64,000 nt of DNA. Origin: Actinoplanes sp. SE50/110 (GTDB lineage Bacteria; Actinomycetota; Actinomycetes; Mycobacteriales; Micromonosporaceae). Of this stretch, positions 57,700 to 64,000 are shown piece after piece. Position 1 is the stretch's first letter. Each line of letters starts with the position of its first letter. The notes beneath the pieces were generated by a model. It searched no databases and was not told the DNA's origin. It was given only the letters and a program-made list of their open reading frames with translations. The stretch spans positions 3,381,001 to 3,445,000 of the forward strand of contig NZ_LT827010.1 in the NCBI RefSeq assembly GCF_900119315.1. The letters are read 5' to 3'. The position numbers were made by a program, and so were the translations under genes.

Positions 57700-60036
57700 G
57701 TGCACCGGGAACCGGGAACCGTTCGCTTGTGGATCCGCCGGCTCGGCGCGGTCACGCTCGTCGTGATGCCGGTGGCCTTCGCCCGGATCGTCTCCGCCTC
57801 GGCGCACAGCGACGGCCTGTTCGCCTGGCTCGCCCTGTTCGCCGGCTATCTGGTCGGCGTGCTCGGGATCGGCCTGGCCGTCGTCGTCAGCCGGCAGGAC
57901 GGGCCCCGCCCGCCGGTCCCGCTGGTCCCGCGGGAGCTGCCGGCCGTCCCGCCGCTGCTGCTCGGCCGCGCCGACCGGGTCGGCGAGGCGGTGGCCTACC
58001 TGTCCGCCGCGACCGGTCCGGCGGTGCGCACCGTGGTGATCGCCGGCGCGCCCGGGATCGGGAAGACCGCCGTCGCCCTGTTCACCGCGCACCGGGTGGC
58101 CGCCCGCTACCCGGACGGCCAGCTGTTCGCCACCCTGGACGCCCGTGGCCGGGACCCCGACGAGATGGTGCGTCGCACGCTGATCCGGTTCCTGCTGGCG
58201 CTCGGGCACCCGGCCGAGCGGGCGGCCGGGCTGGACGTCTGCCGCCAGGAGTTCCAGCGGATGTCGGCCGGCAAACGGCTCCTGGTGGTGCTCGACGACG
58301 TGCACGGGCTGGACCCGCAGCCGCTGATCCCGGCCGGCGCGGGCAGTGCCGTGCTGCTCACCTCGCCGCAGGTCCGGCCCGGGCGGGCGCCGCACCTGCT
58401 GCTGCCGCTGGAGCCGCTGGCCGACCGGGACGCGGTCGCGCTGCTCGCCCAGATCGTCGGGGAGCAGCGGGTCCGCGACAGTCTGCCGGCCGCCACCGCA
58501 CTCGCCCGGGCCTGCGCCGGGCTGCCGCTCGCCCTGCAGATCGCCGGCCAGGCCCTGGTGGCCCGCCCGTCGGCGGACATGTCGGTGGTCCTGTCCCGCG
58601 CCGACGTCGCGTCCGGTGACTCCCGGCCGACGGAGCGGGGCCGCGATCCGCGGTCGGTGGAGCCGGGTCATGACCCGCGCCGGTGGGCGCTGAACGTCAG
58701 CTACGAGCTGCTCAGCCGCGGCGACCGGGACGCCGTGCTGAGCCTGGGCCGGCTGTCCCGTCGCTTCGAGCCGTGGATGCTGGCCGCGGAGACCAATCTG
58801 GACGAGGATCAGGCCCGGTCGCTGGCCGATCGCCTGTCCGCCACCCAGTTCGTCGAGCGGTGGACCGCCGACGCGGCCGGCGTGCCGGTCTACGAGACGG
58901 TCGAGCACGTGCAGGATTTCGCCCGGCTGCGGGCCGGCGGCGACCGTCCGGCGCCGCCGCACCCCCGGCCGCGCACCCGCGATCCGCTGGACGAGCAGCG
59001 GATCCACACCTATGACCTGCTGGACAAGGGCAGTCTGGTGGCGGCCGACGTCAACGTCCGCGAGGTGCTCGACCGGGCCCGGCAGGCCGGCGACCAGCCA
59101 GGAGTCGGCAAGGCGCTGGCCGCGCTGGCCGAGCTGCGCGCCGAGCTGGGCGGCACCGACGAGGTGGTGGACCTGGCCGAGCAGGCCTGGCAGCACCAGG
59201 ATCCGGGGATCCGGGCCCGGGTGTACCGGGTGATGGGCCACATCCAGCGCCGGGTCCGGCAGCTCGACGTCGCCGAGCGCAACCTGTCCCGGGCGCTGCG
59301 CCACGCCGGGCAGGCCGGTGACGAGCCGGAGCAGATCCGGGTGCTGACCGAGCTGGCCCTGGTGCACCGGCTCGGCGGCCGGGCCGCTCAGGCGCTGGAG
59401 CACACCGGCCGCGCCATGGCGCTGGCCGAGGGCCGCCGCGACGGCGGCATCCGCTACCGGTCGCGGATTCTGCTGGCCGAGGGCATGACACTGATCAAAT
59501 TGAGCCGGTACGCCGAGGCCGAGCAGCGGTTCGCCGACGCGCGCGCCGCGGCCGACCGGGCCGGGTACCGGTTGTGGCGGCAGTGGGTCGACTACCGGGA
59601 CGCGCAACTGCACGTCCGCTCCGGCGACGCGGTCCGCGCCCAGGATCTGGCGATCGCGGCGCTCGCCGGGTTCACCGGGATCCGGCACCGCTACGGCACC
59701 GGCCACTGTCGCCTGTTGCTGGGCCGGATCCACGCCGACGCCGGGCAGTACGCGGCGGCCCGCACGGTGATCGAGGACGCGCTGGAGACCTTCCGCAACT
59801 GCGGGGACCGGTTCATCGAGGGGCACGCCGCGGCCGAGTTGGCCAGCGTGCATCTCCGGGAGGGCTCGCTGGCCGCGGCGGCGGACGCGCTGCGCCGGGC
59901 CAAGCAGCTCAAGACCGGGCAGCGGTACTGGCAGACCTCGCTGCGTCTGACCGGGGCCCGCCTGCGTCGGATGGCCGGCGGTGGCGCGCCACGCCGGGTG
60001 GAACCGATCGCGCCGTCCAGCCCGGTCGGGTGGTGA
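57700..60036 (+). CDS. Membrane-anchored NB-ARC/STAND ATPase with TPR-like tail
   Basis: The 778-residue protein has two N-terminal membrane helices (about residues 14-34 and 38-64), then a STAND NTPase. The Walker A is GAPGIGKT (116-123), the Walker B is RLLVVLDD (near 193) and the GLPL-type turn is CAGLPLAL (near 272). After a winged-helix-like segment, residues from about 440 to 750 are TPR-like helical repeats (ALAALAELRAELGG, VYRVMGHIQRRVRQLDVAERNLSRAL). STAND ATPases act as ligand-sensing switches. The membrane helices are an unusual place for the effector end. GTGs at 57697 and 57700 are both possible starts behind GGAGG. The next gene starts 1 base after the stop. Confidence 0.8.
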   Translation: MHREPGTVRLWIRRLGAVTLVVMPVAFARIVSASAHSDGLFAWLALFAGYLVGVLGIGLAVVVSRQDGPRPPVPLVPRELPAVPPLLLGRADRVGEAVAYLSAATGPAVRTVVIAGAPGIGKTAVALFTAHRVAARYPDGQLFATLDARGRDPDEMVRRTLIRFLLALGHPAERAAGLDVCRQEFQRMSAGKRLLVVLDDVHGLDPQPLIPAGAGSAVLLTSPQVRPGRAPHLLLPLEPLADRDAVALLAQIVGEQRVRDSLPAATALARACAGLPLALQIAGQALVARPSADMSVVLSRADVASGDSRPTERGRDPRSVEPGHDPRRWALNVSYELLSRGDRDAVLSLGRLSRRFEPWMLAAETNLDEDQARSLADRLSATQFVERWTADAAGVPVYETVEHVQDFARLRAGGDRPAPPHPRPRTRDPLDEQRIHTYDLLDKGSLVAADVNVREVLDRARQAGDQPGVGKALAALAELRAELGGTDEVVDLAEQAWQHQDPGIRARVYRVMGHIQRRVRQLDVAERNLSRALRHAGQAGDEPEQIRVLTELALVHRLGGRAAQALEHTGRAMALAEGRRDGGIRYRSRILLAEGMTLIKLSRYAEAEQRFADARAAADRAGYRLWRQWVDYRDAQLHVRSGDAVRAQDLAIAALAGFTGIRHRYGTGHCRLLLGRIHADAGQYAAARTVIEDALETFRNCGDRFIEGHAAAELASVHLREGSLAAAADALRRAKQLKTGQRYWQTSLRLTGARLRRMAGGGAPRRVEPIAPSSPVGW

Positions 60037-60037
60037 C

Positions 60038-62986
60038 GTGTCGGTCACCCACTTTCAGCAGCGCCGGGCCCGGCTGTCCCGCTCGCTCCTGCCGCGCGGC
60101 CTGCCGGTGCTCAGCGTCGCGGCCGGCCTGATCGGGGTCGCGCTGCCGTCCACCTCGGCGGCCACCGTGCTGACCGGGGTGGCCGCGGCGCTCGGCGCGG
60201 GCGCCGGGGTGCGCGCGTTCGCCGCCACCCGGCCGGGCCGGCCGGCCGACGCAGGGGAGGCCGATTCGCCGGCGGCGCAGTGGAAGTCGTACAGCGAGGC
60301 GCTGATCCAGCCGGTGCCGGCCCAGCTGCCGCCGGGCAACAGCACCTTCCGGGGCCGGGCCGTCGAGCTGAGCACGCTGCGGGAGCGGCACGACCGGTGG
60401 CGGGAGCGGCAGCGCACCAGCCAGACCGAGGCGCCGGTGCTGATCTTCCTGCACGGCATGGCCGGGATCGGCAAGACGGCGGTGGCGCAGTCCCTCGCGC
60501 ACGCCCTGAAGGAGGATTACCCGGACGGCCAGTTGTACGCCAACCTCGGGGTGGCCGGCACCTCCCGGTCCCCGGCCCAGGTGCTGCACAGTTTCCTGCC
60601 CGCGCTGGGCTGGGACGTCGAGCGGATCCCGACCTCGACCGCCGAGCGGGCCTGGCTGTTCCGGACGCTGACCCGGGACAAGCGGATGCTGATCGTGCTG
60701 GACGCCGCCCGCGACCAGGCCCAGCTGCGCGACCTGATGCCCAGTGAGAGCCGGTGCGCGGTGATCGTCACCAGCCGGCGGGACATGAGCCCGGCGTTCG
60801 GGGCGCGGTCGTTGCAGTTGCGGCCGCTGTCCACCGACGACGGCATCGACCTGCTGGCCGCGGTGCTCGGCTACGGTGTCCCGTTCGATCTGGGCGCGGC
60901 CACCGCGATCGTGTACGCGTGCGGCGGGCATCCGCTGGCCCTGCGGGCGGCCGCCGATCTGGCCGCGCAGCGCCGGATGTCGCTGCCCGCGCTCGCCGAC
61001 GAGCTGCGCGAGCCGGGCGGTCTGCGCGCCGTGCTCCGGGCGCCGAGCCGGGATCTGCACGACCGCCTCAGCGGCCAGTACAAGGCGCTCGGCCCGGACC
61101 ATCAGAAGGCGTTCCGGTTGCTGTCGTTCGTCGGCTCGGACACCTTCGTGCCGTGGGTGTTGCGGCCCGCCTCGGGGGTGGCGCTGCCCGAGGCGGAGAG
61201 CCTGATCGCCGACCTGGCCTCGGCGCAGCTGGTGCTGGCCGCCGGCCGGGACGAGGTGACCGCGATCGACCGGTACGCGCTGCCGCCGATCGCCCGGCAG
61301 CTGGCCGTGTCGCTGGCCGAGCCGGGCGACGACCCGGACGGGGCGCGGCGGCGCATCGACGAGGCGTACCTGGAGGCCGCCGAGCGGGTGATCCGGGAGC
61401 TGGACGCCGGGTTCGCGGCCGCCCGGCCGGCGTCGCCGGTCCGCTGGCTGCCGGCCGACGCCCGGTTCGCGCACCGGGTCGCCGGCCGGGGGCAGGCCAA
61501 GGTGTGGGTGCGGGAGGAGTACGGCAATCTGCTGCGGGTGATCCGGCTGGCCGCCGAGCGCGGCGACCACGCCCTGATCACCCGGATCGCCTCCTGGCTG
61601 GGTGGCTGCGCGCCGCGGGGCGTGCCGGCGGCCGAGGTGCTGGACGGGTTCCGGATCGCGGTCGACTCGGCGCAGCACCTGGGTGCGGCGGCCCGGGCGG
61701 ACGTGCTGCTGGCGCGGGGCGCCTACCGGACCGCGGTGGAGCGGTACACCGCGGCGTTCGAGGATTTCGCCGAGGCGCAGTCGCTGTGCCGCACCGGGTC
61801 GCTGGCCTCGCGCCGGGTGCTGCTGGAGCGCCGCTGCGGGGAGGCGCATCTGCGGGCCGGCGAGTTCACCGCGGCGGCCGGCCGGTTCGCCCGGGCGCAG
61901 GAGCTGGCGGCGCGGCTGCCGGCCGGGGCGGCCATGCTGCCGCTGCTGCGGACGTTGCGCCGGCTGGCCGATCCGGATGCGGGCCCGCCGGAGCCGGTGG
62001 AGCCGGTCGATCCGGCCGGACCGGGGCAGCCCGATGACGAGCTGGCGTACTGGTCGGCGCTGGCCGGGTGTGACCGGGCGGTGGCCGGCGACGGCTGGGA
62101 CACCGCCGAGCGGATCCTGGCGGCGGCGGCCGCCGACTACCACGACGACCTGCGCCGGGCGGCGACCATCGCGTACTGGCAGGCGCGGCTGCACCTGGCC
62201 CGCCACCACCGTGCCCCGGGATCCGGCCACCTGCGGCCGGCCCTGCGCGCGGCGCACCGCAGCCTGCACGACCACCTGCTGCTCGGTGACCCGGCCGGTC
62301 AGGTCCGGACCCGGTGTGTGCTGGTCAGCGCGTATCTCGCGGCCGGCCGGACGGATCTGGCCGATCGGCAGCTGCAGGAGGCCCGGCGGGCCCGGGCCGG
62401 GGTCGACCCGTGGCTCACCCGGCCCGGGAATCCGCTGGACGCGCTGCTGCGCCGGGCCCGGGCCGAGGCCGCCCGGCACGCCGGCCGGGACGAGGAGGCG
62501 GTGCACGAGTTGCGCCGGGCGGCGCTGGTGCTGGCCGCCAACGGCGATCGGCGGGCGGTCGCCGAGATCGCCGGGCTGATCGGCGACGATCCGGCGGTGC
62601 TGTGGCGCGACGCGGAGGCGGAGGCCGGGTCGGCCGGTGCGGTGCGCGCCTACCTGGACCACGGGCCGCCGATCACCGTGGGGCAGGCGGTCACCCTGCG
62701 GGTCGAGATCTCGGCGGCCCACCTGCGCCGCTACCGGGATGTCGTGAGCGGCACCTCGCTGACCGTCCTGGTCTGCGCCGACGGCGCCGACGTGGTCCCG
62801 ATGGGCGCGGCGGTGGACCTGCGCGACCTGCGCGACGACGTGCGGCTGGTGCACGAGCTGCGCCCGCGGATCGCCGGGCCGTTCAGCGTCAAGGTGCAGT
62901 TGTACGCGCCGGGCGACGGCGTGCTCCTGCAGGAGTTCGAGGCCGGTCTGGCACCGGTGGCGCGGGCCGAGCGGGAGGCGGCTTGA
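60038..62986 (+). CDS. Second membrane-anchored STAND ATPase with helical repeats and C-terminal beta domain
   Basis: The 982-residue protein has two short hydrophobic segments at about residues 21-60, an NB-ARC-like core with Walker A GMAGIGKT (140-147), Walker B RMLIVLDAARD (near 215), and GHPLALRAA. A long helical-repeat region reaches to about residue 870. The end is a beta-rich domain of about 100 residues (VGQAVTLRVEIS, LTVLVCADGADVVP, PFSVKVQLYAPG) that I do not recognise; it could be an adaptor or recognition module. It begins one base after the upstream stop and overlaps the CHAT-like gene (TTGA at 62983-62986). It is a diverged paralogue of its neighbour, not a duplicate at DNA level. 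Confidence 0.78.
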   Translation: MSVTHFQQRRARLSRSLLPRGLPVLSVAAGLIGVALPSTSAATVLTGVAAALGAGAGVRAFAATRPGRPADAGEADSPAAQWKSYSEALIQPVPAQLPPGNSTFRGRAVELSTLRERHDRWRERQRTSQTEAPVLIFLHGMAGIGKTAVAQSLAHALKEDYPDGQLYANLGVAGTSRSPAQVLHSFLPALGWDVERIPTSTAERAWLFRTLTRDKRMLIVLDAARDQAQLRDLMPSESRCAVIVTSRRDMSPAFGARSLQLRPLSTDDGIDLLAAVLGYGVPFDLGAATAIVYACGGHPLALRAAADLAAQRRMSLPALADELREPGGLRAVLRAPSRDLHDRLSGQYKALGPDHQKAFRLLSFVGSDTFVPWVLRPASGVALPEAESLIADLASAQLVLAAGRDEVTAIDRYALPPIARQLAVSLAEPGDDPDGARRRIDEAYLEAAERVIRELDAGFAAARPASPVRWLPADARFAHRVAGRGQAKVWVREEYGNLLRVIRLAAERGDHALITRIASWLGGCAPRGVPAAEVLDGFRIAVDSAQHLGAAARADVLLARGAYRTAVERYTAAFEDFAEAQSLCRTGSLASRRVLLERRCGEAHLRAGEFTAAAGRFARAQELAARLPAGAAMLPLLRTLRRLADPDAGPPEPVEPVDPAGPGQPDDELAYWSALAGCDRAVAGDGWDTAERILAAAAADYHDDLRRAATIAYWQARLHLARHHRAPGSGHLRPALRAAHRSLHDHLLLGDPAGQVRTRCVLVSAYLAAGRTDLADRQLQEARRARAGVDPWLTRPGNPLDALLRRARAEAARHAGRDEEAVHELRRAALVLAANGDRRAVAEIAGLIGDDPAVLWRDAEAEAGSAGAVRAYLDHGPPITVGQAVTLRVEISAAHLRRYRDVVSGTSLTVLVCADGADVVPMGAAVDLRDLRDDVRLVHELRPRIAGPFSVKVQLYAPGDGVLLQEFEAGLAPVARAEREAA

Positions 62987-64000
62987 CCGCTGACGACCTC
63001 GGCATGCGGCGCTCCGTGCAGAACCGGCTGGGCGGGTCCGACCCGTTCCCGGGCCAGCGGACCCCGGAACCGGCCCGGCTGCCGCTGCACCGCACCATCT
63101 ACCTCCGGCTGGACGCGGACCCGGACGGAAGCTGCCGGATGACCCTGATGGGTGACGGGCTGGGTGACGACGGCGGCGGCCCGCTCGGTGGCCGCCTGGC
63201 CAGTACCGAGAAGGACCTGCTGGCCATGGCCGACCGGCTGCGCAAGGTGTGGACCGACGGCTTCGTGCTGTTCCTGGCCGACGACGACGTGGCCGACGAC
63301 CGGTGCCGGTTCGCCGCCGACTTCGATCTGTCCGCGCACCGGGACACTCCGGAGTGGGACGCCGCGCTGCGCCGGCTGGCCCGGACCGGCTACGACGTGT
63401 TCCGCGCGGTCTTCCTGACCGGCGACGCCGGGCTGCGCCGGGCCGGCGAGCGGCTGCGGGACATGCTGCGCGCCGGTCCGCAGGTCATCTCGTTCCACAG
63501 TGACGTCATCTTCCTGCCCTGGCAGATGCTCTACGTCCCGCCGGACGGGCAGGATCTGCTGGACGACGACTGCGCCTGGGAGTTCGATGGTTTCCTCGGC
63601 TTCCGGCACCACGTCGAGCACGTCTTCTCGGACCGGCCGGACTCGTTCCGGCACCGGCTGGACGCCACCGGCGGGATCCGGGCCGGGCTGAACTACGACG
63701 CGGCCCTGGACCGGATGACGCCGCCGGTGCTGCGGCCGCTGCGCGAGATGCTGGAGTCGCTGCCGGCCGAGCGGATCGAGCGGCGCTGGCGGGAGACGTT
63801 CCCGGCGCTGGACCGGGCGTTGCGCGCCGACGACTACAACGACCAGATCATGTACTTCAACTGTCACGGGTGGGTGACCGCGGCCGGGCCGGAGGAGGCG
63901 TACATCGCGCTGACCGACGGCCGCCCGATCTACAAGACGCATTTCCGGGAGTGGCTGACCGGCCGGCCGCTGGTGCACAGCCCGGTGGTGCTGATCAACG
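62983..64000 (+). CDS. CHAT-like caspase-fold protease (partial, cut by window end)
   Basis: From a TTG overlapping the upstream stop the frame stays open for 339 codons to the window end. An N-terminal region of about 150 residues precedes a CHAT-style core: VISFHSDVIFLPWQMLYVP near 170, then IMYFNCHG with candidate catalytic His295, then a final strand HSPVVLIN. In CHAT proteases the nucleophilic Cys usually follows such a strand within one or two residues, so it would lie just outside this window. The TTG start gives MTADDLGMRRSV; the ATG at 63004 is an alternative. With the two STAND genes it suggests a sensor-protease pair. The protease call rests on the His-Gly motif and fold order. Confidence 0.7.
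   Translation, partial: MTADDLGMRRSVQNRLGGSDPFPGQRTPEPARLPLHRTIYLRLDADPDGSCRMTLMGDGLGDDGGGPLGGRLASTEKDLLAMADRLRKVWTDGFVLFLADDDVADDRCRFAADFDLSAHRDTPEWDAALRRLARTGYDVFRAVFLTGDAGLRRAGERLRDMLRAGPQVISFHSDVIFLPWQMLYVPPDGQDLLDDDCAWEFDGFLGFRHHVEHVFSDRPDSFRHRLDATGGIRAGLNYDAALDRMTPPVLRPLREMLESLPAERIERRWRETFPALDRALRADDYNDQIMYFNCHGWVTAAGPEEAYIALTDGRPIYKTHFREWLTGRPLVHSPVVLIN

Noticed and set aside
57664..60048. A 794-codon minus-strand frame opposite the first STAND gene
   Set aside because: Same reason: GC-driven shadow with no recognisable motif, against a plus-strand gene with an intact NB-ARC core.
59909..62854. A 981-codon minus-strand frame opposite the second STAND gene
   Set aside because: It mirrors the codon positions of the coding strand and is low-complexity Arg/Pro/Gly. 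The opposite frame has Walker motifs, helical repeats and coupled starts.

Overview
This is high-GC actinobacterial DNA. It shows a strong G/C third-position bias, many GTG and TTG starts, stop/start overlaps of the GTGA and ATGA type throughout, an LPXTG-type sorting signal, and large NRPS and STAND genes. A filamentous actinomycete, possibly Micromonosporaceae (Actinoplanes-like), is my inference. No rRNA, tRNA, CRISPR array, transposase or integrase was seen.

Left region (1-10763): a surface-polysaccharide locus. Two Wzz-like chain-length proteins diverge from a shared promoter region. The rightward operon encodes a Wzz-like protein, a Wzy-like polymerase, a Wzx-like flippase, a family-2 glycosyltransferase, a secreted beta-helix protein and a 1074-residue secreted protein with a dimethylformamidase-like domain and two DUF4082 modules. 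A strong terminator and a second GT2 gene follow.

Centre (10827-29166, minus strand): a compact NRPS operon of mbtH, a 2-module NRPS, a 3-module NRPS ending in a thioester reductase, and an MFS exporter. It should make a five-residue, probably N-capped, peptide released as an aldehyde or alcohol. A perfect 20-bp hairpin separates it from the left locus. Two of its adenylation domains share nearly identical flanks around a divergent substrate pocket, a footprint of subdomain exchange.

Right sugar region (29671-44879): a secreted lipase, then an unusual minus-strand operon of E1-alpha, E1-beta and a lipoyl/E1-E3-binding/NeuD-type acyltransferase fusion. Next come a DegT aminotransferase, an MFS protein, a beta-propeller lipoprotein-like protein, an acyltransferase-3 protein, an asparagine-synthase-like ligase, and a WbpD/WbpB/epimerase/WbpE-like set for an acylated amino sugar. 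The E1/E2-like operon could feed acyl groups made from a 2-oxo acid straight onto an amino sugar. It is the strongest candidate here for an undescribed system.

Flank (45163-57298): an AraC regulator, a methyltransferase, a 5'-truncated FN3/LPXTG gene, LigA, a large HPII-type catalase with a general-stress-type promoter, a membrane-anchored propeller protein, a GNAT, and a fused FAD/Fe-S oxidoreductase.

Right edge (57700-64000): a tightly coupled trio of two membrane-anchored NB-ARC/STAND ATPases with helical-repeat tails and a CHAT-like protease cut by the window end, suggesting a conflict or cell-death signalling module.
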